DNA of 64,000 nt, taken from assembly GCA_012064385.1 (NCBI GenBank), contig QRDG01000960.1:111206-175205 (forward strand), read 5' to 3'. This stretch comes from Puccinellia tenuiflora. Lineage: Eukaryota; Streptophyta; Magnoliopsida; Poales; Poaceae. Position 1 is the stretch's first letter. Each line of letters opens with the position of its first letter. Below, one piece after another: positions 1-12,778 of this stretch. Both the position numbers and the translations under genes were made by a program. The notes beneath the pieces were generated by a model. The model ran no database searches and had not been told where the DNA came from. It worked only from the letters and a program-made list of their open reading frames with translations.

Positions 1-700
1 GGGCAGCCCTAACCCTAATTTAGGCGCCTTGGGGGGCAAGTTCCCTCCCTTGGCCGGCCCTAGATGGGATTGGGGCGCCCCCCACAGCCACCTCACGCCT
101 ATATAAGGAGGAGGGGAGGGCTGGGGCGCAGCCCCTTGAACCTGAGAGGTTTCCTCCTCCCTGGCCGCCGCCTCCTCCTTAGATCCACCTCTTGCCGTGC
201 CACCTCTCCCCGGAGGGCTGCCGCGCCATGCTCCTCCACACCCCACCTTGGCGCACCACCTCACCTTGCTAGGGTTGCTGCGCCATGGTCCTCTCCTCCT
301 CGTGCTTGGCTAGGCGTAGCCATGCTCGTGGAGATCTACATCATCAACGCCACCACAACCGTCGTGGTGCCGAGATCCATCTAGCCATCTCCACCTTGCT
401 TGCGGGATCAAGAAGGAGGAGATCTACATCGAGCCGTACGTGTGGATACCGCGGAGGTGCTACCCCTTGTGGCACCTCGTCGAATTGGACTTCGAGGAAA
501 TACATCTCCTCGCAACTAGATGAGTCTAGTTGCGGGGATCGACTAGCCAACCCCTGCACCGACAAAACGCGTTTGTTGATCTTCAAGGGTAAGAGATTGG
601 ATCTCATCTTCGCTACCTCCATCTAGTAGGTCTAGATCCTTGGGGTTTCTTCCGCTTGTTTCGTAGGAAAAATTTTGTTTTCTATGCAACGACCCCATCA
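1..700 (+). mobile_element. 5' LTR (3' part) of non-coding Copia element E1
   Basis: This stretch repeats 6593-7293 almost base for base; the one difference I found is a run of five versus six A near the end. It ends in CCCCATCA and is followed by a primer-binding site, which makes it the 3' part of a 5' LTR. The LTR start lies left of the window. A TATATAA box sits at 100-106. The sequence resembles Angela/BARE Copia LTRs of Triticeae; the family name is recognition, not a search result. Confidence 0.9.
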
Positions 701-701
701 G

Positions 702-713
702 TGGTATCAGAGC
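702..713 (+). other. Primer-binding site of E1
   Basis: TGGTATCAGAGC lies one base after the LTR end. It is the usual plant PBS complementary to the initiator methionine tRNA, which primes minus-strand DNA synthesis. Confidence 0.93.
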
Positions 714-3700
714 CTAGATCTATTCGTAGATGTTGGTGCGATTAGAACACAAGTGTTGTGGGCGTTGATATTTTATGTTGCTACCTTCTCGCGTGCACTT
801 TGCGTCTTTGCGGTATTGTGAGATGAAGCGGCCCGGACCAACCTTACTCGTCCACGCACGAGAGACCGGTTCCACGACTGACATGCAACTTGTTTTGCAT
901 AAGTGGCTGGCGGGTGTCTGTTTCTCTTGCTTTAGTGAAGATGCAATTTTCAATGGAAGGCCTTTCAAAAGGATGAGTAAATAAGCAACTACTATATCAC
1001 CGTTGTGGTTTTGCGTAGATTAGAACGGTTCTATCTCGTTGACCCAAGCCACGTAAAAATTGCATAAACAAAGTAGAGGACGTCTAACTTGTTTTTGCAG
1101 AGGGGGTCATGTGATGTGGTATGGCCAATATGTGATTTGTGATAATGTATGCAATGATCATGTATGTAATCTTTCACGACTTGCATGTCGATGAGTACGG
1201 CAACCGGCAGGAGCCATATGGTTGTCTTTTATTTTATGTGACCTGCGTGTCATTGAATCACCATGTAATTGCTTTACTTTATTGCTAAGAGTAGCATTAG
1301 TTGTAGTCGCAATAGTTGGTGGACAACCATGGTGATGGCGCCACAATGATGGAGATCATGCCGGTGATGATGGAGATCATGCCGGTGCTTTGAAGATGGA
1401 GATCAAAAGCACAAGAAGAAAGGCCATATCATATCACAATTATGAATTGCATGTGATGTTAATCCTTTTATGCACCTTATTGTTATGCTTAGATGTGATC
1501 GCGACGGTAGCATGATAAGGTGATCTCTCATGTTAATATCAAGATGTGTTCTCCCTAGTATGCACCGTTGCCAAAGATCTTCGTTTCGAAGCACCACGTG
1601 ATGATCGGGTGTGATAGATTCAACGTTCACATACAACGGGTGTAAGCCAGATTTACACACGCGAAAATACTACGGTTTCCTTGACGAGCCTAGCATGTAC
1701 AGACATGGCCTCGGAACACAAGAACCGAAAGGTTAAACACGAGTCATATGGATGATATGATCAACATGGCGATGTTCACCATTGAAGCTACATCACCTCA
1801 CGTGATGATCGGTTGTGGTGTAGTGGATTTGGATCGTGTGTCACTAAACAACCAGAGAGATGTTGAGTTTAGTGGGAGTTCATTAAGATGAACTAAAATT
1901 ATCATAAACAAAAGTCCAGATGTCTTTGCAAAAATCCTTGTAGATCATGGTTGACTACGGTAGTTCGTTGCTGAAAAACTGCGTCTCGATGGGTCAAATT
2001 TGTTGAGTAGTACCTGCGTCCTGAAAGAAGTCCTACACACCAATGATGAGCTCTACATGTTAGAAGAACCAATAGGAGATAAACCCAAATATTTCTGCAA
2101 GCGATGAAGAGTACATGGAGTGGTTTTGAACCACCTACTTGAAAGTCAAGTGGATGATGTGCACCTTCATGAATTCTGACCTAAGTAGACAATTCAAGAA
2201 CTTGATTGCAATGGAGATTGTTGATGAGCTGAAAAATAGTTTTTAGCACAAGTCAGAATTGTAAGGTTCGAATGTCTAACGATTTTCTTTCACTCAAGAT
2301 GGAAGAGAACACTTGCTTGGAACAACACCTGAGGATAATGCATGAGATACATCATCGTCTAGTGCTTGTTTGGAACCACGAGATGAATGACGGTTTCGCG
2401 ATAGTGGGGTGATACGCTAGCTTCTCCCCAGCTTCAAGAATTGTGTCGGAGACTAGGTCATGGGAAGGGATTTGATCACTTTCTATGAGTTTGTGTCTCG
2501 GCTGCGTCATGTCAAAGTGGAACCCATAGCAAGAGAAGTTGACAATGCAGAAAGTATATATTGATATACAAGTTATAAGTGTTTAAGTCCAAATTGCAAT
2601 TGTGGCGGTTCCGATAAGTATTTGATACTCATTCTGTTTTATGAAAACAGAACCTGCTGCTTGAGATTTGCATAAAGGATATGGGAAGACGTTGCGGAAT
2701 GGTGGCAATCAAGGAGTTGATGCTGGCAACGATCTGTCTCTACATTTATCATTTGGATTAGAGGATTTGAATAAGTTTTGTAATCGAATTAAGTGTGATT
2801 TTAATTAGTGTGTCTTGCTTATGTGAGACGGTTACTCATGTTAAAGACAATGGTTGTTCTATTTTCATGAGTGATTCTTTTTGGAAATCACAAGTTTCGA
2901 TTATAAGTGTATTATTCTTATTATAATCTAGATGATAAATTGGTTGAACATTTATAAAATAAAAGACATACTAAAATATCCAAAACTTAATAATGACAAT
3001 TGTTTTAGTCGTGCTAAAGATTGAATAAACATTTTGATGTTTTTATCAATGCGCCTTATTGTAAGGAGTATGACTAAAATGCCACCCTTTGGAAGAGTGC
3101 CATGAATTGCCGAAAGTAAGCACAAGTGTTGGTTGTATTTTCAGCAAATGTTGGATGTCATTATTTTGTGCGCTCCATCATAAGTGATATGAGTAAATAT
3201 ATGTATTTATTCAAGTTATGATATTTGATGAGATCAAATAAATTTCTGGAGTTTAGGATATTAAGTTAACAAGAAAATTGAGTCTTTATGATTTGATCAA
3301 AAGAGACAAAATATTTGAGTTATATGTTAGTATGTGGACTTGTGAGAAGTGTTATCACAAATTACAATGTTTAGAATATTTCAAAGGAGTTTGATATGTC
3401 CTAAGATATTGTAATCACACACTATTTGATATTGTGTGGTCTCAAAGAAGGGTTTTATTTCGGGGGTTTGATAATAGCATTTAGATTTATTTGATAAACA
3501 CTCTGTTTAGAAATAAGGATCTATTTAATGATTTGCATTTCGCATATGAGTTATGTGAAACAGTGGTTTCATTAATTATGAGATAATTAGAAACTATTGC
3601 AAATAAAGTTTGTAGTATATTCATATGTGACTATGAATAGAGATTCCACAATGAGAGACTAAAAGGGACAAATCAATTGTTGATTGTGTTAAATGTTTTA

Positions 3701-5393
3701 GTGGATTTATCGTGAAAAGGTTTCATTGATAAAAGAATTGATGGAATGGAAAAGCTAAAACCTTGCTTGTTTATGTATCAAGTGGCACATATGTAAAGTG
3801 CTATGTTGGTTAAAACTTGACACATAAAGGAATTGATGATGGTGATCATTGAATTTCGGTTTAGCTTGTCTAAAGAAAAGTAGGATTCAAGAATATAAAA
3901 TTTTGTCAGGTTACAAAATAATATTCATGATTTACTTGTCATGTTTGAGAAACAAGACATACCTACGAAACTACAAAGAAGAAATAGAAACCTTAAATAC
4001 GAAAGTGACTAAGAGTCATTTGATGTTAAGTTTAAATCACAAAGTAATTGTTGCTTGATTTTGTGAAAGTAATGTTTCACATATTTATTCCTCAAAAGGT
4101 GTTTTGTAGAGAATAAATAAAACTTAAAGCTAGTAGAGTACTAGCGTTTCGTATAAAGAGTTCTCGATATTAATAGTTAATTAAGAATTTTGGAGGTGTC
4201 CAAAATATCGAGAAAATACACGAGTGTGATCTAATTAAAATATGTGGTGACATATATTAAGTCAGAGCAGAAACTATTTTTCCAAAATCAAAATATGTGG
4301 TGACATATGTTTGAGTGGGAGCTAGTTAAATCATGGTCAAATATAATGATAACATATTTCTGAGTGGGAGCCAAAGTGGTTTCACAATTTAATATGTGTA
4401 TGGTGTATATTTGAGTGGGAGTTTACAACATCTTGTTTGAGTGAAATGGAGATTTCATAAATGTTGTAAATAAGTCAGGAACCAAACACATAACTTATGA
4501 AGTTAGTTTGAACGTCAAATATCCATGGAGATGGATGTATCTATGGAGGATAGATATGTTTGATAAAGCATTATGTCATGATGTTTAACCTAAGTAAGAT
4601 TTTGAAGGAGTTCAAAATAAAACAAGAGAAGAAAGGTTCATCTGCTTGTGAGAAATAGGTGAAACATTGAGTTGATAACTCAGTACAAAATGATGGTTGA
4701 GGATATGTTAGAATTCGCTATGAATCGTTCATAGGACTAAACATATAAGAACCATGTGTTTGTATTTGACGATATGTGACCCAAGTTCTTGGTTAGAAGA
4801 ACATGTTAAATGAGGAGTCATTTTTCATGGAGTTGAGATAATAGAATCTAGAGATTGGTAGACTTGGTTGAAGTCATAAAACCAAACTAGATTAGGGATC
4901 TCATGATAGCAGAAGCGCAGCGAAAGCATGATCGAAAATATCGAAGTGACATGATAGCACTGTCGATTTGTGAGTCTACAACATATAGGAGTATATGATT
5001 AATTCAAGGATTAAAAGATATAATATTATGGTTTGAGAAATTTTATTTCAAGACTAAGTGAGTTCCGGGTGCACATGCTATGTGAAAGTTCTCTTGACTG
5101 ATCATACGTCATGTAGGCATAATGGGAAACGAAAATCTCACTCTCTAACCAAATATATTATATTCATCATGTGATGATGTGAATTATCATGTGATGATAA
5201 TAGGTTTATCATGAGATGATAAAGTAATGTCAAATTAGGTGACATTGACGTTTTGCAAAGAACATAAAGAACTGTATAGTACAGAACACGGACAGAACCT
5301 CTTCCACGAGCAAACATGATCAGCACTGAGACTCCATGAGTGTTAGACACCATGAGTGTTGGATCGAGAAAATGTAAACTAGATTATTGACTC
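714..5393 (+). mobile_element. Non-coding internal domain of E1
   Basis: About 4.7 kb of AT-rich sequence lies between the PBS and PPT with no long ORF; the longest open stretches are under 90 codons. I could not recognise gag, protease, integrase or RT motifs. Diverged repeats of about 65-70 bp, each carrying a GTGGTGACATAT-like segment followed by GAGTGGGAG, run from about 4238 to 4430. The element must use proteins supplied in trans, so it is best described as a non-autonomous Copia derivative. Short vestiges of a former pol may be present but cannot be proven by eye. Confidence 0.8.
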
Positions 5394-5410
5394 TAGTGCA
5401 AGTGGGAGAC
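5394..5410 (+). other. Polypurine tract of E1
   Basis: A GCAAGTGGGAGAC-type purine-rich segment lies directly before the TGTTGG that opens the 3' LTR. It is the expected plus-strand primer site and matches the PPT style of BARE/Angela elements as I recall it. Confidence 0.85.
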
Positions 5411-7293
5411 TGTTGGGAATATGCCCTAGAGGCAATAATAAAATGGTTTATTAGCATATTCATGTTTATGATAATAGTTTATTATCCATGCTATAATTGT
5501 ATTAACCGGAAACATAATACATGTGTGGAATATAAACAACCAGGTGTCCCTAGTAAGCCTCTACCGGACTAGTTCGTTAGTCAAGAGATGGTTAGAGTTT
5601 CCTAACCATGGACTTGTTATAGTCACTTGATAACGGAGTCATATCATTAGGAGTAATGATGTGATGGACAAGACCCGATAATAAAGAGTTGCAATTGATC
5701 GTGTCACACAAGTTTCATTGCCAACACTTTTAGTATGCCAAGTATAGTTTCCTTAGACCATGAGATTATGTCACTCCCGTTTACCGGAGGAATACTTTGT
5801 GGACATCAAACGTCACTTCGTAACTGGGTGATTATAAAGGTGGCTTTCAGGTATCTCCGATGGTATTTGTTGGGTGACATGAATCAAGACTGGGATTTGT
5901 CCTTCCTTGTGACGGAAAAGATATCTCTGGGCCCTCTCGGTAATATAGCATCAGAAAGGTTGCAACCATGTGATTAAGTGTTAATCACGGAGATCCTATA
6001 TTATGGACGAGTAAAGAGAATTTGCCAGGTAACGAGATAGAACTAGATATGGAGATATCGACGATCAAATCTCGGGCAAATTAAATATCGGTGAGACAAA
6101 GGGAATCGTATATGAGATTAAGAATCTCCGGCATCGTGGTTCAATCGATAAAGAACTTCGTTGAATATGTGGGAGTCAATATGGGCATCCCGGTCCCGCT
6201 ATTGATTATTGATTTGATCATGTCTGCATGTTCTCGAACCCGTAGGGTCACACACTTAAAGCTTCGATGTAGCTAGGGCTTGAGATTTTTGATGGTATGA
6301 ACGAATGGTGATTCGGAGTCTCGGATGGGATCCTAGACATCACGAGGAGATCCGGAAGAGTCCGGAGAATAAGATTCATATAAGGAAAGTGGTTTCCGGA
6401 GGTATCGGAAAAGTTCCGAAATATTCCGGTAGGGTACCGGAAAGTTCTAGAAGGTTCCGGAAAGGTTCCGGAGGGCCCCACCTTGGGGGCCACGAACCTA
6501 GGAGGGCTCACATGGACCAAGGGGGCGTGGTGCAGCCCACATGGGCTGGCCACACCAGCCCTCCAAGGCCCATGCGGCAAAGGCAAAGGTGGGGGCAGCC
6601 CTAACCCTAATTTAGGCGCCTTGGGGGGCAAGTTCCCTCCCTTGGCCGGCCCTAGATGGGATTGGGGCGCCCCCCACAGCCACCTCACGCCTATATAAGG
6701 AGGAGGGGAGGGCTGGGGCGCAGCCCCTTGAACCTGAGAGGTTTCCTCCTCCCTGGCCGCCGCCTCCTCCTTAGATCCACCTCTTGCCGTGCCACCTCTC
6801 CCCGGAGGGCTGCCGCGCCATGCTCCTCCACACCCCACCTTGGCGCACCACCTCACCTTGCTAGGGTTGCTGCGCCATGGTCCTCTCCTCCTCGTGCTTG
6901 GCTAGGCGTAGCCATGCTCGTGGAGATCTACATCATCAACGCCACCACAACCGTCGTGGTGCCGAGATCCATCTAGCCATCTCCACCTTGCTTGCGGGAT
7001 CAAGAAGGAGGAGATCTACATCGAGCCGTACGTGTGGATACCGCGGAGGTGCTACCCCTTGTGGCACCTCGTCGAATTGGACTTCGAGGAAATACATCTC
7101 CTCGCAACTAGATGAGTCTAGTTGCGGGGATCGACTAGCCAACCCCTGCACCGACAAAACGCGTTTGTTGATCTTCAAGGGTAAGAGATTGGATCTCATC
7201 TTCGCTACCTCCATCTAGTAGGTCTAGATCCTTGGGGTTTCTTCCGCTTGTTTCGTAGGAAAAATTTTGTTTTCTATGCAACGACCCCATCAC
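5411..7293 (+). mobile_element. 3' LTR of Copia element E1 (1883 bp)
   Basis: The LTR opens with TGTTGGGAATATGCC and closes with ...CCCCATCA. Its last 701 bases match the 5' LTR at 1-700. A TATATAA box is at 6692-6698, with a GC-rich leader downstream. The ORFs of about 90-110 codons inside it are LTR sequence and not genes. It is followed directly by CCGTC, which should be one copy of the target duplication: the same CCGTC occurs at 18903-18907 in the undisturbed LTR of element E2. Confidence 0.93.
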
Positions 7294-8265
7294 CGTCTTC
7301 ACCGCCTCCGACCGATGACCGCCGCCACAATTCCGGCGCCGTCCGAGCTCCTCCGCCTCCGCTGAGCTCTCCATCGTGCTCAGGGTGAGCAGGCGACCCT
7401 CCAGGACATCTCCGTCCCCTTCCTCTCCCCCTATTTCCTAGTATCCGTGCTCGTCTCCGTCGGCCGCCGCCTGTCGCCGTCGTGCCCGTCGTTCCGGTGA
7501 CCTTTTGGTCACACCCCACCGCCACCTAGGTCGCCTCCACGCGTAGATCGTTTTGGTAGCCGCCGTTAGGGCTAGATCGGCGCACAGCGACGGATCCGTC
7601 CACGGCTTGCCGCCGGCCACCGCGCGTTCGCGCCGGTCGTGGCCCTCCGTCCAGTCAACCCTGCGGGTGGGCCGCTGGCCGACGTGGCTTTGCCAGCGTG
7701 GCTTGGGCCCCGCAGGTCAGCCTCTGTCGCTAGCCCGGCCCGAGTAGAAAACGTTTCGGCCAACAAATCTGGAATTAAAACAAATGGCAGAAAATTGATA
7801 TGAACTTTGAATTTGCATAACTTTTGAACCACAAGTCCAAAATTTACAAATAATATGTCAAAATGCTCAGCACTAAAATGTCTATCTGTTAGTGCCATTG
7901 GTTAAATTAATTGGTCGAAATAAATTGCCTTTATTTGCTGAATACTAAAATGGCAGAAATAATGTTGATTTTGGAAATTCCATAACTCTATGAATATTTG
8001 TCCAAAAATTATGGTTAAGCTCTTAAAATGTTCAGGAAAACAACATCTAAATGTTAGTTCCATTTTCCATGCAATAATGAGCCTTTAACTTGCTGTTTAT
8101 TAAAATTCAAGAAAATGGCAGATTTAAATCAAATTTTGGGAATATCATAACTTGGCGAATATTACTTCAAAAATTGCAAATGATATACCAAAATGACCAG
8201 CAAAGCAAATGCTATCTACCTATATTAATATCACAGCATGCAAACAAATTTTCCTTTGATGTTAA
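7294..8265 (+). mobile_element. 5' LTR of Gypsy element E2, first segment
   Basis: This segment matches 18903-19869 of the 3' LTR of E2 with few differences. Its left end was cut by E1 inserting into it, and its right end by the insertion at 8266. The first about 450 bp are GC-rich and the rest AT-rich, and that includes gene-like ORFs which recur in the 3' copy. GTTAA at 8261-8265 is the left target duplication of the 8266-13697 insertion. Confidence 0.92.
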
Positions 8266-9905
8266 TGTAACATCCCAAATTAATAATAAGAATTAACAAG
8301 ACCCAAAATTCAGAACCAACAAAAACTTTTTTTGAAATTACTTCACTACTGATTGTGTTTTCCTTTATATTGCTCTGTTTGACCTTGTGTGACTTGTTGT
8401 TTATGTTGTTTGACTAGTAAATAATAATCCAAGAACCAGCCCAAGTAAAAACATATTAAACTTTGATGATCATGTTATGACAAGAGTATATTCCATATAT
8501 CTTTTCCAATCTTATTTTGGCCAAAGTCTATTTCAATGATGTCTGATTTTGGCAACAACCAAAACATCCATTATTGAGAAGGTAAAAGTGATTTCCCAAA
8601 ACTATGTGTTCCCCAAAAATATGGAGACCTATATATATATCTCCTATCCAATTATCAACCTTGATATTTTGCATGTATATGCAACTCCTATTTTATAAAC
8701 TCTGATTTCCACCCCATTTGAAAACAACACTAGTGGGAAATATATTACCCCACCTATTTCCTTTCTCAAACCTTTTTTGAAAACAATTAAGTTATGAGTT
8801 GAGACATTTCTTTAAACCTCATCTTGTCATAATTGAGTGTGATCATTTTTTTTACAAGACGATATTGTTATTTATGGAAATGGTGGTATGATTAATTCTT
8901 GTGGTTTGAATTGTGTGGTCATGATTGTGATGTGAGTATTGTGTGCTTTGGATGCGTGTGTTTGCTAAATAAAATTATGAAGAGAAGAAAAGAAACAAAA
9001 GCAAAGCATCAACACATAAAATAATGGGACAAGTGCCACACAAATTTCTCCAAGCGAGAAATTAATATTTTCTTTTAAACCAAAAATCAGTGGGGTGACA
9101 TAGTAATCACTCCCACTTTGCTCTAATATCTTTTCCCTCTTCAAAATATATTTCAAAAATCTAAATTTACATTCCTATTTGTTTCTTTAATCTTCCCAAA
9201 TCACAAAATGTGCTATGATGCACTTACCCAATAAATTCCATCATAGCACCAAAAATTACCAACACCCATACTTTTTCCCCCAGCATTTTTCACCCTTGCA
9301 TCTCACCATTTGCTTTTAGCAATTAAACCCAAATGGTGCCTAATAGTGGCACATAGTGCAAAATGGTACCACTACCCTCTTATTCAATGGCAACCTAATT
9401 TCTTGCCCTAATCTTGTCTCCCTCATGTCCAGCACTCACCCAGCACCCCCTTGCACGTTCTGGACAAGCCCAAGCATCCCCATGACCTAAACCCAACCCT
9501 AGAACACCTATGGCATGGAGATGGCCACCCCCATGCTCACTTGTTCCAAACCGGCACCAAACCCAGCAACCACCTTGTCCTGGAGCTGCCCCCTGCCACC
9601 CTGAAGCTCCCCAACTCGACCCCATCACGCCAGGCCCCTCCCCCTGGCCGCATTCGCCGGTGGACTGCCGGCCGACCAGGCGTCGAACACCTTGCGGGCG
9701 CACCTTACCGCGACCACCCCGGCCGACACACACCCGCCCGAGACGCACCCGACCGTCCACGGCACGCCCACGCCACCCCACTACCCGCAGGCACCGCGCC
9801 CTTGCCTCCCTTGCCCCGCACGACGCCGACCAAGCTCGCCCGCACGCAGCCCATGCACGCACGCGCCTCTCCCCTGCCGGCCACGAGCCCGAGCTCGCCC
9901 CGAGC

Positions 9906-9912
9906 TATAAAA
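9906..9912 (+). promoter_or_regulatory. TATA box of the 5.4 kb LTR
   Basis: TATAAAA follows a GC-rich stretch of about 500 bp and precedes a C-rich leader. It is the likely start region for LTR transcription. The ORFs of 70-210 codons around it on both strands are Pro/Arg/Ala-rich products of base composition. Confidence 0.6.
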
Positions 9913-12727
9913 GCACCCCAAGGCCTCCACACTTCACCACTCCACCCTCGCTCACTCCCCCTTGCCCTAGAACCACCGTAGTGGAGCAGCCGGAGCTCGA
10001 CCCAAGCCGCACGGCCACCACGCCGTGCCGCCGCGGAGGAGCTTCTCCGACGACGCCACCGCCTCCCTGCTGCCATCCCCACCGTCCCCAAGCACCCTCA
10101 ACTCTCCCGCACCCTCCGCATCACCTCCCGCAGCCCCCACGGTGAGAACCTGCTCCTCCCCGTCGAATCCATGCCCATTCTGGCGTTCTGGACGTCCTGG
10201 GATAGAAGATGCACAGCAGCCGTCGGATTCCAGATCAACGGCCCAGGTTGTCTCCCGCCCAGATTTGAGAAATCTGCTAAGTGTTGAAACCTGTTTAAAG
10301 TAGCTACATTTGCATGCATTTTCTGAGAAATCTGCCTCACCAAAATTTTAAATATTTCCATGGTTAGAAAGAGAAAGTTCCATAGATTCACATGCAAGTT
10401 TTATATTTCCAAAATAATTAGATTACCTCAATGGAAAGATGAGGCAAAGTAGCTATGTTCTGTCTGTTTTCAGAAAAATTCTGAAAACAGAATATTGCTT
10501 AGAATTTTGATCTGATCATAGCAATTATTCTAGATTTATTTAGATGTTAGCATTGGCATGTCATGTTAGTATGGTTAGAGTACTGCCATGACCAAGTGAT
10601 GTGAACCCCAAAATAAATTCTGTGCAAAGGATAACATCTAGGGAAGTTAGCTAATCAGTGTGCTCCACCACATGAAATAACAGGGATAGCCACTTCCCAT
10701 ACAAGTTTCTATGTTATCCAGAGGCCTAATAATAGAAAACTAAAATGTTGTAGCTAGTATAACATGCCATCTTCACCTAGATATAGGCCATGATCTTGTT
10801 GGATAATTCCCTGATTCAAAATAAAAATGACAAATCAGTTAGTTGTAAAACTTAAATAGGTGGATCTTCTGTCAGAAAATTGATTAAGATTTGAAAATCA
10901 ATATCTCGAGATATAATAATCTAAAAATAGCAAATGAAAATGTTCTGGAAAGCTTATGAAATTATCTAACTCACTAAAGTGGTTTCACCCCATTTAGGTT
11001 AATAAATAAATAATGATAATCAAAATGCCACAGAAGGTATAAAACCTAAACTTGTTTGTTTCTGATACTCTACTAATCCAAATGAGGTCAAACCAATTTT
11101 GTTAGCTCACATTTAAGCAATACTAGTTATCCCTAAAAGGATTTAACTTTTGAGTAAAATTAACTTGAGTTGTAGCAAAAAGAAGGAAACCAACCTTCTG
11201 GATTAAAACATTTATACAGGGAGTTTAATAACTCAAATTGAGTTAAATCCAATTGGGTTGTCTTCTACACATTAGTAGCTATCAGTAGAATTTTAGTTCA
11301 CATTTTTGTGATGAGCAGAACTTAAGATATGCAATTAACCATGAAACCCTAGTTTCTGCCATTTTTGAGACACAAATAAATAATGGTAAATTAAATTAAA
11401 CTAAATCCAATTTGTGTCACCTTGTATGTGCAGTAGCTATGTGTGATGCATGAGATTGGTTGTGATGCTTGATTGAGTAGTTTAGTAATGGTATGCATTG
11501 CTTATTTATTTTTATGAGTAAGTTATTTTGTGTGATTGATACAATTGCCTTGCTTGTATACTTGGTTGTATTCAAGTTGAGTGCTAGCTTGAGTGTCTAG
11601 TAATGTCTCTACCTTAGATTGGTGAGATATTTTGAATTACAGAAAAGAGTTGGTAGCTTAACTTTTGTCTGAAGTATTTCCTATTTAAATAAAGATGCTT
11701 AATCATAACTTTAATCATATGTTTATAAACATGAGTACTGTGGTGATTGCCAAACTTGATTGTTAAATAATAATCTTCTCTCGTGATTGTTGTTTGTTAG
11801 TATTGCTTGATGTTTGTTAGAGTGTTGTACTGTATGTTGATTATGTTCTTTCCTTTTTACGACGCTAGAAGCAAACGCTATCGGAGTGAACTTTGGAAAG
11901 GATTTATTGGATAAGCACCGGAGTTTATTTCTTTGATCAAGAGTATCAAGTCCAGAGACATTATGCTGGAAGCAGGCAAGCTACTTCACTGAGCTTGCAT
12001 TTATATACGTCTATTTTGATTTACATGTTTTACCCATAAAGAGCATAAATGACTTAAGTGGTTTTGCCACCAAAGCTATGATTTTGAAAACCCTTTTCCA
12101 AAAATACAAGTATATTACTTTGACACCCTATATGGAAGTATTGGGTGGAAAAAAATTCCTTTTCAAATTATAGTATGGGAAAAAAATATGGTTTATTCCA
12201 AACTCCTTTTTAAAGTACCTATTTGATTGACATGCCGAATGGTCGGTATGGAAGTGGAGAAGTGATAAATGGTGTTGTTTATGGAAAATGCACATTGTGT
12301 CTTAGTACCATGACGACCAGCCGATAACCTGTGCGACCACATCTACCCAAATATGGGAACGGGCGTAGTCATATAATTTGCTCGTGTTAGTACTGGATAC
12401 CTCATCGACGGAGACGACTCCGTTATGCATGAGGGGATGAGCATGGCGACTCTAACCCCTGACCCGGGTCCCGGCAATCTGAGGGATTGAGGGATTGAAG
12501 GTCTACCTTTGGGCCGCCGGATAAAACTACGAGTCCTTACATCTAGGTTCCTTGACGGAGGATCCTGTACTAGGTGTTGAAGGAATGGTGAAATCGTAAG
12601 GGCAGGATCCTATACTAGCATGAGCAAAGGAAAGGCTATGGCCGGTGGTTCAACTTCGCATACACCTTGTATGGCGGGACGTGGCAGACACGATGAGCCA
12701 CCGGATGGGTGTGGGAAAAGCGTGCTA

Positions 12728-12778
12728 CCTCTGCAGAGGGTAAAAACTATTCGAATAGCCGAGTCCTCGGATATGGAC
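12728..12778 (+). repeat. Triple-palindrome module, copy in the solo LTR
   Basis: Three inverted repeats follow each other: CCTCTGCAGAGG (12728-12739), CTATTCGAATAG (12747-12758) and the GTCC...GGAC stem at 12763-12778. The gaps are 7 and 4 bases. The same order and spacing occur in the E2 and E8 LTRs with different stem bases. Confidence 0.85.

Noticed and set aside
8..22. CCCTAACCCTAA-like telomere motif
   Set aside because: Only one and a half units, inside a known LTR and repeated in its other copies; no array.
9395..10303. ORFs of 70-211 codons on both strands
   Set aside because: Pro/Arg/Ala-rich, overlapping on all frames in a GC-rich LTR promoter region; no domain or initiation context.
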